The notes below the pieces were generated by a model. That model did no database searches, was not told where the DNA came from, and saw only the letters and a list, made by a program, of their open reading frames with translations. Source: an uncultured Collinsella sp. (GTDB lineage Bacteria > Actinomycetota > Coriobacteriia > Coriobacteriales > Coriobacteriaceae). Taken from it: a stretch of DNA of 7,675 bases. Positions 1-5,984 of the stretch are shown piece after piece. Location: contig CAAELZ010000070.1 of NCBI GenBank assembly GCA_900756945.1, forward strand, positions 1 through 7,675. The letters are read 5' to 3'. How positions within the stretch are numbered: position 1 is the stretch's first letter; each line of letters begins with the position of its first letter. The translations under genes and the position numbers were made by a program.

Positions 1-178
1 AACCTGTTGTTGTGGTGATTTCAGATTCTAGGACGAAGGCCGCCCTTCGTTAAACGGACGCTAGGGAGCCACCCTTACACCAACATTTTCGACGCGATCA
101 ACTGGCTCAAGCAAGCCCGCAGCAAGCGGATATAGGTGGTTCCGTAGTCTTATAGGGAACGGCCATCTCTCCTCCGGC
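1..178. other. Gene-free left edge with a small hairpin
   Basis: No intact gene can be supported here. Bases 33-50 form a 7-bp perfect stem (ACGAAGG with CCTTCGT) around a 4-base loop, with little T-tract on either side, so it is at best a weak terminator or a small RNA stem. The frame that ends in the yjdF remnant at 247 stays open back through this stretch, but its translation does not resemble the YjdF core. Any upstream part of that gene has been replaced or degraded. Confidence 0.4.
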
Positions 179-247
179 GAGGAACTCCGGGCGACGTGCT
201 TCGAGCAGCGGAAGCTGAAGCGCAAGCAGAAGCAGCGCGGGCAATGA
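179..247 (+). pseudogene. yjdF: C-terminal remnant of a YjdF-family protein
   Basis: The 22 codons before the TGA at 245-247 read as a very basic tail, ending FEQRKLKRKQKQRGQ. This matches the characteristic lysine/arginine-rich C-terminus of the YjdF family (small RNA-binding-like proteins of about 135-150 residues, commonly under riboswitch control), which usually ends in a KHRGR-like motif. None of the family's N-terminal half (the 'YYDGQF' region) is recognisable upstream, so this is a broken 3' end. A related 3' end occurs at 3995-4028; the two share about 80 percent identity by eye over roughly 50 bases, including sequence past the stop. The family call is from memory of the motif, not from a search. 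Confidence 0.5.
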
Positions 248-269
248 TCGGTGCCGACATCGGCCCAGA

Positions 270-298
270 CGTGAACAGTGCTACGTCCCCTGTTCACG
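270..298. terminator. Hairpin after the yjdF remnant
   Basis: A perfect 9-bp inverted repeat (CGTGAACAG at 270-278, CTGTTCACG at 290-298) surrounds an 11-base loop. It lies 22 bases past the stop of the yjdF remnant, so it is probably the terminator hairpin of that former gene. There is no T-tract on either strand, so a protein-binding site is also possible. Confidence 0.35.
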
Positions 299-330
299 GG
301 GCGCGAAACCGCAAAGGTTGCGCAGAGGTT

Positions 331-370
331 GCAAAATAAGAAACCCCGACCTGTTGTCGCAGGTCGAGGG
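331..370 (-). terminator. Rho-independent terminator, minus strand
   Basis: Bases 344-353 pair with 360-370 (core CGACCTG/CAGGTCG plus CCC/GGG, one bulged A at 367) around a 6-base loop. Read on the minus strand the stem is followed by a T-rich run (TTTCTTATTTT, 343 down to 333). This is the expected form of an intrinsic terminator and it faces the operon at 623-3246. It lies about 250 bases past the stop of the TIR gene, so either the operon has a long 3' tail or the terminator belonged to a gene since lost between them. On the plus strand the downstream sequence is not T-rich. Confidence 0.6.
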
Positions 371-374
371 CTTG

Positions 375-622
375 AAATCAACGAATATCGCTCACGCCCA
401 CTCGATGGTTAAAAAACTGCCTCCAGTTTGTTGCAGTTTGTCCCATTTGCATCCAGTCTCAAAAATGGTCGCGAGTCCATGGGGTCACATTTGGGTCACA
501 GATTTCGGGGCGGAGCAGGGCGGTTTCGTGGGCCACGGTGGGTCACGATTTGCTCCTGGATCAAACGGCGAACGCATTATGAAGCGAAAGTTTATCGCGC
601 GAAGAATGGCTTACTGGATTAG
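375..622. other. Spacer between terminator and TIR gene, no intact gene
   Basis: Short open frames exist on both strands but none has a ribosome binding site plus recognisable protein content. On the minus strand several short stretches read like protein but are interrupted by stops and change frame. This is what the decayed 3' end of a gene, possibly an integrase or another island gene, would look like, but I cannot name it. The stretch also holds the three GGGTCAC repeats listed separately. Confidence 0.35.
482..546 (+). repeat. Three GGGTCAC direct repeats
   Basis: GGGTCAC occurs at 482-488, 493-499 and 540-546, each followed within one or two bases by ATTT. The first two are spaced 11 bp, one helical turn, and the third is 47 bp further on. 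Such spacing could be a protein-binding array or the end of a mobile element; the set is small enough that chance is possible. Confidence 0.4.
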
Positions 623-1384
623 TTAGAAGTCCATCTTGTTGAGATCAATGGAGTATCCCATCGATCTCAACTCTTTCAGGAGTCTGAATTCCCAATTATC
701 TGTTCCGGTATATACGACGCCTTGAAGATCGGAGGGGATTTCGATTCCTTTATCTACGAGGATGGTGACGTTCTCTCGGCCCAGCCGACCGATAAAGTAT
801 CCTGCTTCAAAGACGACATTCTGTCGTGCCCTGGGCCTTGCTAATTGTTCAACACGTGATTTTCCCTCATCGTCTGCGGTAAAGAGACATACGGCACCAG
901 CGGCGTTTCCTTCTGTCTCTAATTTCTCAATGATTGTCTGACCGTGGTTTGATTGCTCGTTTAGAATTACCGCTTTCAAGCCCTGCCTTTCGATGATTCT
1001 TGCAACTCTCTCTCGAAGTTCTCCGCCATGACCATGAACAATGAATACTTTCGAGAAGTCACCTATGTTTGTTATCGATGCAGACTCCTCCTGGTCCGAA
1101 AATTCATCAAGGTATGTTTCAAGTACGGCCTTCGCCTTTCGCAGGCCGCTTGTGCAAGCTTCAACGAACGCTGAGTCAGGTGTGCTGATAGTGAAGAGAG
1201 ACAGAGAATAACTGATTTTATTAAAGCTCTTGAATTCGTAGTTGTCTTCGCCGAATCGCCTTATCAAAAGCCTGTCGGCTTTCGTCTTCCATGCTTTGAA
1301 GTCAGGCGAGCTGGCGCTGGTATACCTATTGGACAACTGATCGGCTGTGTTACATAACTGCTGCAAAGCTTCGAAATCGGTCAT
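623..1384 (-). CDS. TIR-like domain protein, candidate NADase effector
   Basis: The C-terminal half (residues about 112-243) is a clear match by eye to the TIR-like domain of CBASS Cap12 and Pycsar effectors (formerly 'predicted nucleotide-binding protein'). It shows KVFIVHGHGGE at 112-122, the NEQ.N.G.TIIEKLE block at 142-156 with the likely catalytic Glu153, LFTADDEG at 167-174, the hallmark RARQNVVFEAGYFIGRLGRE at 185-204, and IPSDL at 216-220. In studied members this fold cleaves NAD+ and kills or arrests the infected cell; activity here is inferred. Residues 1-105 are a separate, mostly helical N-terminal domain without a motif I recognise. There is no signal peptide or membrane segment, so it is cytoplasmic. 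ATG 1384 is chosen because AGAAGG lies 4 bases upstream; a TTG at 1411 would add 9 residues but has no such site. It follows the DUF262 gene after 41 bases, so the two are probably co-transcribed. Confidence 0.88.
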   Translation of the reverse strand: MTDFEALQQLCNTADQLSNRYTSASSPDFKAWKTKADRLLIRRFGEDNYEFKSFNKISYSLSLFTISTPDSAFVEACTSGLRKAKAVLETYLDEFSDQEESASITNIGDFSKVFIVHGHGGELRERVARIIERQGLKAVILNEQSNHGQTIIEKLETEGNAAGAVCLFTADDEGKSRVEQLARPRARQNVVFEAGYFIGRLGRENVTILVDKGIEIPSDLQGVVYTGTDNWEFRLLKELRSMGYSIDLNKMDF

Positions 1385-1388
1385 CAAG

Positions 1389-1394
1389 CCTTCT
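1389..1394 (-). promoter_or_regulatory. Ribosome binding site deciding the TIR start
   Basis: The minus strand reads AGAAGG four bases before ATG 1384. No comparable site precedes the in-frame TTG at 1411, so the shorter 253-residue form is preferred. The 4-base spacing is a little short. Confidence 0.5.
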
Positions 1395-1425
1395 TTCCGT
1401 GAATAATACAAACTCTAATAACTTG

Positions 1426-3246
1426 TTATTCCAGCGAACAACCAAATCTCTTTATCGTTTCCTCTGTGCTTCTGTCGGAGATAGATTTGCCCATAGCAAG
1501 CTCAATCGCATCAAGCAAGGCAATAGCACGAGCTTTGAAATAAGCGTCGAAATCATCCACAATAAAGGCGTCCCATGCGATGAGGTTCGACTCGATTCGA
1601 TTACGAAGCTCATCCTGTTCGATATCAGCCTTCTTGAGGATTTTCGCTGAATAGACGCTAGGAGCCGCACCTCCGATTTCTCTATTCGATTCAGGAAGTA
1701 GGGGCGTCTTATTAATGACAGAATTCCATTTCTGCCTGTCGTACCCCATCTTTTCGCAGTAACTTTGCGGAAAGATGTGATGGATATCAGGAGCCGTTTC
1801 CATGCTGTTCACGATATCGATGGATATACCACGCATGAAATCTAGACCCTTACCCTTATAGAGAAGAGCCATGATTCCCTTATATGCTGCCGATTGCCTC
1901 GACTGGAGTCCCAAAAGTCGGGTGGATTGGAAGTGGGCATTGTTCACGGTGCGCATCTCGGATTCAGCGCCTTCAATTTCAGCGACTACATCCTCGATGT
2001 CATAGCAGTAGCGAGTTTCGTTCGAGCCGCCATACATCTCACCGAAGATTCCGCACCAGAACCAGCGCGCAACAATTTTCTGACTCTTAGGGTCTTTGAA
2101 CAGCTTGGAGCCCACGTAGCCTGCAATTGCAGCCAATGGAATGATCTGGGTTGTGTATGGAAGATCGCGCTTCCTAAATACGGACTGCGATAGCAAAAAC
2201 TCGCGAGCAAGCTCATAGCCCTCGATGACGACTTCCTTGTTTGCCTGATAATCCTCGAATCGCAGGTCCAGCACGTCTTTCTTTTTGCAGCTAACGGCTC
2301 CACTCAAACCATCGCGTTTGCGCTTGTAGTTCGTGAACAGTGTCACTGTGGTCAGGAACGCGGTTTCGTCCACGCTTTCCGTAACGTCGGTGCGAATGTC
2401 CTTGTCGAGCGCATGGATTCGGCGCTTATTGGCTTCCCAATCGCCCCGGAGGTCAAACTCGTATGTGGCAAAAGTGGCAGTAACGAGCTCGAATACGGTG
2501 AGGGATACGCCTCCGGTATTGACGTTCTCGAATACCTTGCAAACAGCCTCGCGCGGCGTGCTTTTATCCATGGTTATTACAGGAAGTCTATATGAGGTGA
2601 TTGTCTCGATGACATCTTGCTGGAACTTGTTGAACTTGGCAATAGCATCCGGAGATGATTGATGAAAAGCCATGTATCCAAGAAGCCATTGCGTTGCAGC
2701 GCTGGAGTCAAAAAGGATGTTTGCAGGGTACATCTCATGTTCATATTCGAGTTCACGGGTAGATAAGTCGAGCTTGACGTCTCGATCGAAATTCTCCTTA
2801 ATTCTCCTGTCCTCGGGAACGGAAACAATGGCGTCATACCTATCAGCTTCCGGATCAAGGCAAGCGTTCATGTCCAGATAATAGAGACGTGAGATGGCGA
2901 CGCGTTTGTCGTTGGTTGTAGCAACTGCATCCTTCCCGTACAGGGATCGATACATCGAAGTCAACCGCTGCTGACCGTCCATAACCAAATAACGAGGTGT
3001 TGCTTCTGAGGAAGGAGCTCCTTCGATGGTGCGATATTTGAATTTAACCTCCGAGCCACCATATTCAAGTTGCATCAATGCGCCCATTGGATAACCTTGC
3101 GAAAGGCTTGCGAGCAAGCTTCTAATTCGATTATCGTCCCAGGTCCATTTGCGTTGGAAGTCGGGAAGCTGTGTCTCTCCCTTATGTATGCTGAACAGCA
3201 AATCGGAAAGATTCGTGTCATTTGATTTTGGTGCTGATATTGCCAT
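1426..3246 (-). CDS. DUF262/HNH (GmrSD-like) protein
   Basis: A 606-residue protein with the architecture of GmrSD-type nucleases. The N-terminal DUF262 (ParB/Srx-like) domain shows LPDFQRKWTWDDNRI at 27-41, GYPMG at 51-55 and the diagnostic DGQQRLT at 90-96. In related proteins this domain binds or hydrolyses nucleotides. VFENVNTGGVSLTVFEL at 238-254 is the usual later DUF262 motif. The middle is helical and unrecognised. The C-terminal HNH/DUF1524-like nuclease has DIHHIFPQ at 487-494, Asn508 and Asn512, and NREI at 521-524, so the catalytic His pair appears intact. Family members such as GmrSD and BrxU cut modified phage DNA; the substrate here is unknown. ATG 3246 is preceded by AGAGG five bases upstream. 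The gene sits 27 bases after the broken methyltransferase and 41 bases before the TIR gene, all on one strand. Its GC content is visibly lower than that of guaA or ansA, which suggests transfer. Confidence 0.88.
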   Translation of the reverse strand: MAISAPKSNDTNLSDLLFSIHKGETQLPDFQRKWTWDDNRIRSLLASLSQGYPMGALMQLEYGGSEVKFKYRTIEGAPSSEATPRYLVMDGQQRLTSMYRSLYGKDAVATTNDKRVAISRLYYLDMNACLDPEADRYDAIVSVPEDRRIKENFDRDVKLDLSTRELEYEHEMYPANILFDSSAATQWLLGYMAFHQSSPDAIAKFNKFQQDVIETITSYRLPVITMDKSTPREAVCKVFENVNTGGVSLTVFELVTATFATYEFDLRGDWEANKRRIHALDKDIRTDVTESVDETAFLTTVTLFTNYKRKRDGLSGAVSCKKKDVLDLRFEDYQANKEVVIEGYELAREFLLSQSVFRKRDLPYTTQIIPLAAIAGYVGSKLFKDPKSQKIVARWFWCGIFGEMYGGSNETRYCYDIEDVVAEIEGAESEMRTVNNAHFQSTRLLGLQSRQSAAYKGIMALLYKGKGLDFMRGISIDIVNSMETAPDIHHIFPQSYCEKMGYDRQKWNSVINKTPLLPESNREIGGAAPSVYSAKILKKADIEQDELRNRIESNLIAWDAFIVDDFDAYFKARAIALLDAIELAMGKSISDRSTEETIKRFGCSLE

Positions 3247-3273
3247 CTTTGCCTCTGTGAGTCTTTTCGATAC

Positions 3274-3672
3274 TTATTGGATAAGGAGACTATTCTGCTC
3301 AGAGTAGACGCCTTTTCTGGGGTGTTTTCCAAACTCGTCGGCAGGATTGCACATTTCGGGTGTTAGCCCAAGTCGATTAACAAGGATTTCGGAATCAACA
3401 CAGTCCAAAACAACCCCATAACAAAAGCCAGAGTTCCATCATTACGAAACATATCGGTACAAGCGACTACAAATCCAACCCAAGCATTAACTAGCTTGTT
3501 TGACCAGCTTGTTTGCTTTCATGTTGTGCGAGGTCAATATCGAGGATAGGGAGAGCGCTGGGCGCTTTCGCGATACTGATACCTAATGTACGGAGGATTG
3601 CCAATTATGAGATCAAACTGCGAAGACTCATTCTTCCTGTAAAAGTCGAAAATCTTCATTTAGCACGGTCAT
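3274..3672 (-). pseudogene. Decayed N6-adenine DNA methyltransferase
   Basis: Pieces of one methyltransferase (Eco57I-like gamma/type IIG style) lie in order but in different frames. MTVLNEDFRLLQEE starts at 3672. FDLIIGNPPYIRYQY follows, with the NPPY catalytic motif at 3588-3599. SILTSHNMKANKLV (ATG at 3522) comes next, then VNAWVGFVVACTDM and LAFVM ending at about 3417. At least three frame changes separate them; the one after NKLV is explained by a 13-bp tandem duplication (3493-3515), whose removal restores NKLVNAWVGF. Beyond LAFVM the reading switches to an unrelated frame, apparently after an internal deletion, giving a 40-plus-residue tail (LVNRLGLTPEMCNPADEFG, ending SLLIQ) with TAA at 3274-3276. 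The family normally exceeds 400 residues, so the gene is inactive. The final stop is 27 bases before the DUF262 start, the spacing of an operon partner. Whether the tail belongs to the same protein is uncertain. Confidence 0.72.
3493..3515. repeat. 13-bp tandem duplication inside the methyltransferase remnant
   Basis: AGCTTGTTTG occurs at 3493-3502 and again at 3506-3515, a period of 13 bp. A 13-bp gain shifts the frame by one; deleting one unit joins NKLV to NAWVGFVV in a single frame. This is a direct, likely slipped-strand, inactivating lesion. Confidence 0.75.
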
Positions 3673-3738
3673 GTTCTGGTGCTGAGAGTATCGATCTTCT
3701 TGGACATGCTCTGGATGATTCCGGCGTCCTTCAGCGCG

Positions 3739-3853
3739 GCCACTGGAAACAAAACACGGTCTCCGTCAGGTAGTGGCGGGCATGCAGGAGTTTGCATCAG
3801 CAACCCGTCTCCTCGGTTACCCCTTGTCTGCATGGTCGTCTACATAAAGGGGG
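3739..3853 (+). ncRNA. Structured 5' leader, likely yjdF riboswitch
   Basis: Several nested stems precede the yjdF remnant. GCCACT (3739-3744) pairs with AGTGGC (3772-3777) and encloses a small ACGG/CCGT hairpin (3756-3766). CATGCAG (3781-3787) pairs with CTGCATG (3828-3834) and encloses AACC/GGTT (3802-3805 with 3815-3818). The ribosome binding site AAAGGGGG (3846-3853) can pair through AAGGGG with CCCCTT at 3820-3825, inside the second stem's enclosed region, which would allow translation control. yjdF genes are classically preceded by the yjdF RNA motif (Rfam RF01764), a riboswitch for azaaromatic compounds. I see the right position and architecture but cannot confirm the conserved nucleotides without a covariance model. 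Confidence 0.55.
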
Positions 3854-3861
3854 AATCAACC

Positions 3862-4028
3862 ATGCAGATCAGCTTATCGTCAACCCTGACTCTATATTAC
3901 GATGGCCAATTTTGTGTTGGGTTGGCGAAGCGCGCCGAGGAGGGAAGGTACGATGCCGCGCGGAAGAGGTGGAGGAGCGTTTCGGGCGACGAACGCTGAG
4001 GCGCAATCAGAAGCATCGCGGGCGTTGA
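3862..4028 (+). pseudogene. yjdF: Internally deleted yjdF
   Basis: ATG 3862 has a strong ribosome binding site (AAAGGGGG, 8 bases upstream). The first 32 or so residues, MQISLSSTLTLYYDGQFCVG then LAKRAEEGRYDAA, are the typical YjdF N-terminus (YYDGQF.VG). That frame continues as unrelated residues to a TGA at 3997-3999. The family's basic C-terminus (EEVEERFGRRTLRRNQKHRG, then R) appears in another frame from about 3965 and ends at TGA 4026-4028. The two ends meet near 3955-3968, so about 80-100 internal codons were lost and the frame was broken. Normal members have about 135-150 residues. YjdF is thought to bind RNA or act in response to toxic azaaromatic compounds; function here is almost certainly lost, although the leader RNA upstream looks intact. 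Confidence 0.72.
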
Positions 4029-4050
4029 TGCCGACATTGACCCATATGCA

Positions 4051-4088
4051 GTAGCATGTGCAGCTTCAATTGAAACTGCACATGCTAC
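4051..4088. terminator. Long hairpin between yjdF remnant and guaA
   Basis: GTAGCATGTGCAG (4051-4063) and CTGCACATGCTAC (4076-4088) form a perfect 13-bp stem. The 12-base loop itself contains the palindrome TTCAATTGAA (4065-4074), so the whole unit is a nearly continuous inverted repeat. It sits between the convergent 3' ends of the yjdF remnant and guaA and probably ends transcription from both sides. No T-tract follows on either strand, so it would be a stem-only terminator. Confidence 0.55.
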
Positions 4089-4118
4089 CTGGTACTATAA
4101 AATAACCGAACGTATGTT

Positions 4119-5717
4119 CTATTCCCACTCGATCGTCGCGGGCGGCTTGGACGTGATGTCGTAGCAGACGCGGTTGGCGCCAGGGACCTCGGCAACGATG
4201 CGGCCGGAGATGCGGGCCAGGACGTCGTAGGGCAGCTTGGCCCAGTCGGCGGTCATGGCGTCGCTGGACTCCACGGCGCGCAAGATGATCGGGCGCTGAT
4301 AGGTGCGCTCGTCGCCCATAACGCCAACGGACTTGATGTCGGGCAGGACCGCAAAATACTGCCAGCAGCTGTGCTCGGAGTTGCGCTCGCCGGTCTGCTC
4401 AAACAGACGCTGGTTATAGGCGTCGAGCTCCTCGCGCACGATGGCGTCGGCATTCTTGAGGATCTCGAGCTTCTCCTTGTCGACCGCACCGATGATGCGG
4501 ATGGCAAGACCCGGGCCCGGGAAGGGCTGACGGAACACGATGTGACCCGGCAGGCCGAGCGCAAGGCCAAGCGCGCGGACCTCGTCCTTAAAGAAGTGAT
4601 CGAGCGGCTCGATAAGGTCGAAGTGCACGCCCTCGGGGAACGGAATCAGGTTGTGGTGGCTCTTGATGGTGGCCGTCTTGCCGCCCGTCTTGCGAGCGCC
4701 GGACTCGATGATGTCGGGGTAGATGGTGCCCTGAGCCAGGTACTTGACCGGCTTGCCATCGCACTCGAGCTGCTGAGCAACCGCGAAGAACTCTTTCCAG
4801 AACTGCGTGCCGATGATGCGGCGCTTCTCCTCGGGCTCGGTCACGCCGGCCAGAAGCTCGGCATAACGGTCCTCGGCGTGGACGTGGATAAAGTCGACGT
4901 CAAACTGCTTGGTGAAGACCTCCTCCACCTGCTCGGGCTCACCCTTGCGCAGCAGACCGTGGTTGATGAACACGCAGGTCATCTGCTTGCCCACGGCGCG
5001 GGCGCCCAGCGCAGCCACGACGGAGGAGTCGACGCCGCCGGACAGGGCCAGAATCACGCGGTCGTCGCCGACCTTCTCGCGGAACTCGGCCGTCATGGTC
5101 TCGACCAGGTTGTCCATGCTCCAGTTGGGCTCCAGGCCGCAGATCTCAAACAAGAAGTTGCTCAGCAGCTGCTGACCGTACTCGGAGTGCTTGACCTCGG
5201 GGTGGAACTGCGTGGTGAAAATCTTGCGCTCGACGCACTCCATGGCGGCAACCGGGCACACGTCGGTGCTGGCGGTAACGGTAAAGCCCTCGGGCACCTC
5301 GGACACGGCGTCGCGGTGGCTCATCCACACGGTCTGCTCCATGGGCGTGGAGTTAAAGAGCTTGGCGCCGGCAGTGCGCGTAATAGTGGCGCGGCCGTAC
5401 TCGCCCACCTCGGAGTGACCGACCTTGCCGCCGAGCGTCACGGCCGTGATCTGATGGCCGTAGCAAAAGCCCAGGACGGGAAGGCCCAGGTCAAAGATGG
5501 CGGGATCGATGGACGGAGCGTCCTCGGCGTACACAGAAGCCGGGCCGCCGGAAAGGATGAGCGCAGAGGCGTTCATCTCGCGAATCTCATCGGCCGAGAT
5601 GTCGCAGGGAACGATCTCGGAATACACGTTGAGGTCGCGGACGCGACGGGCAATGAGCTGACCGTACTGCGCACCAAAGTCGAGTACGAGGACCTTTGCG
5701 GAAGCCTTTTGATCCAT
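4119..5717 (-). CDS. guaA: GMP synthase (glutamine-hydrolysing)
   Basis: GuaA makes GMP from XMP, ATP and glutamine in the last step of guanine nucleotide synthesis in the cytoplasm. The 532-residue protein (E. coli GuaA has 525) has an N-terminal class I glutamine amidotransferase domain with GFCYGHQ at 83-89 (nucleophile Cys85) and FHPE at 171-174 (His172, Glu174 complete the triad). The ATP-pyrophosphatase domain has the P-loop LSGGVDSS at 225-232. The C-terminal dimerisation domain contains FRQPFPGPGLAIRI and ends in KPPATIEWE. All key residues are present. ATG 5717 is chosen because GAGGGGG lies about 6 bases upstream and the protein then starts where the family does; an in-frame upstream extension to 5882 adds 55 residues unlike GuaA. 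The gene is GC-rich and typical of the chromosome. Its upstream region (5718-5880) carries an AT-rich TATAAC and a GTGTACAC palindrome (5785-5792), but no clear -35. Confidence 0.97.
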   Translation of the reverse strand: MDQKASAKVLVLDFGAQYGQLIARRVRDLNVYSEIVPCDISADEIREMNASALILSGGPASVYAEDAPSIDPAIFDLGLPVLGFCYGHQITAVTLGGKVGHSEVGEYGRATITRTAGAKLFNSTPMEQTVWMSHRDAVSEVPEGFTVTASTDVCPVAAMECVERKIFTTQFHPEVKHSEYGQQLLSNFLFEICGLEPNWSMDNLVETMTAEFREKVGDDRVILALSGGVDSSVVAALGARAVGKQMTCVFINHGLLRKGEPEQVEEVFTKQFDVDFIHVHAEDRYAELLAGVTEPEEKRRIIGTQFWKEFFAVAQQLECDGKPVKYLAQGTIYPDIIESGARKTGGKTATIKSHHNLIPFPEGVHFDLIEPLDHFFKDEVRALGLALGLPGHIVFRQPFPGPGLAIRIIGAVDKEKLEILKNADAIVREELDAYNQRLFEQTGERNSEHSCWQYFAVLPDIKSVGVMGDERTYQRPIILRAVESSDAMTADWAKLPYDVLARISGRIVAEVPGANRVCYDITSKPPATIEWE

Positions 5718-5905
5718 GGTTTCCCCCTCTTGTTGGCGGGGAGCCGGTGCCCACCCGCGCGAATAAACGAAAATAGCTTTCATAGTGTACACGTTATATG
5801 GGGTTTCTCGTCCCTCGCAGCCATCAGCGCACGGCAAACGCACGACCTGGGCCCTATTTGACGGCGATTGAAGTGTTACCAAACGTTACAGATGATGTAA
5901 TACGT

Positions 5906-5933
5906 TTGAACATTGGACGCCCTGTGCCACAAT
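5906..5933 (+). promoter_or_regulatory. Candidate sigma70 promoter of ansA
   Basis: TTGAAC (5906-5911) and CACAAT (5928-5933) are separated by 16 bases and lie about 50 bases upstream of the ansA ATG. The -35 matches the consensus in 4 of 6 positions and so does the -10. The region 5718-5984 is otherwise the divergent promoter region of guaA and ansA; I see no riboswitch in it. Confidence 0.4.
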
Positions 5934-5984
5934 ACTGCCGAACGACTCCGCCTCTGCGGCGGCAAATACGATAGGAATACCAGC

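Noticed and set aside
61..381. A 106-residue minus-strand frame
   Set aside because: It runs through the terminator and the yjdF remnant, has no ribosome binding site and its composition is not protein-like.
318..626. A 102-residue plus-strand frame
   Set aside because: It crosses the minus-strand terminator, the repeats and the TIR gene stop, with no ribosome binding site or recognisable motif.
623..3246. A Thoeris, CBASS or Pycsar locus
   Set aside because: Only the TIR domain fits; there is no ThsA-like, CD-NTase or Pyc cyclase gene within the window.
3513..3773. An 86-residue plus-strand frame
   Set aside because: It is antisense to the methyltransferase remnant and runs into the leader RNA; no start signal.
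4371..5861. A 496-residue open frame on the plus strand opposite guaA
   Set aside because: It is a GC-rich antisense shadow of guaA with a low-complexity G/L/A/D-rich translation, and guaA is unequivocal.
5718..5882. N-terminal extension of guaA by 55 residues
   Set aside because: The extra residues do not resemble GuaA, and a strong ribosome binding site sits just before ATG 5717.
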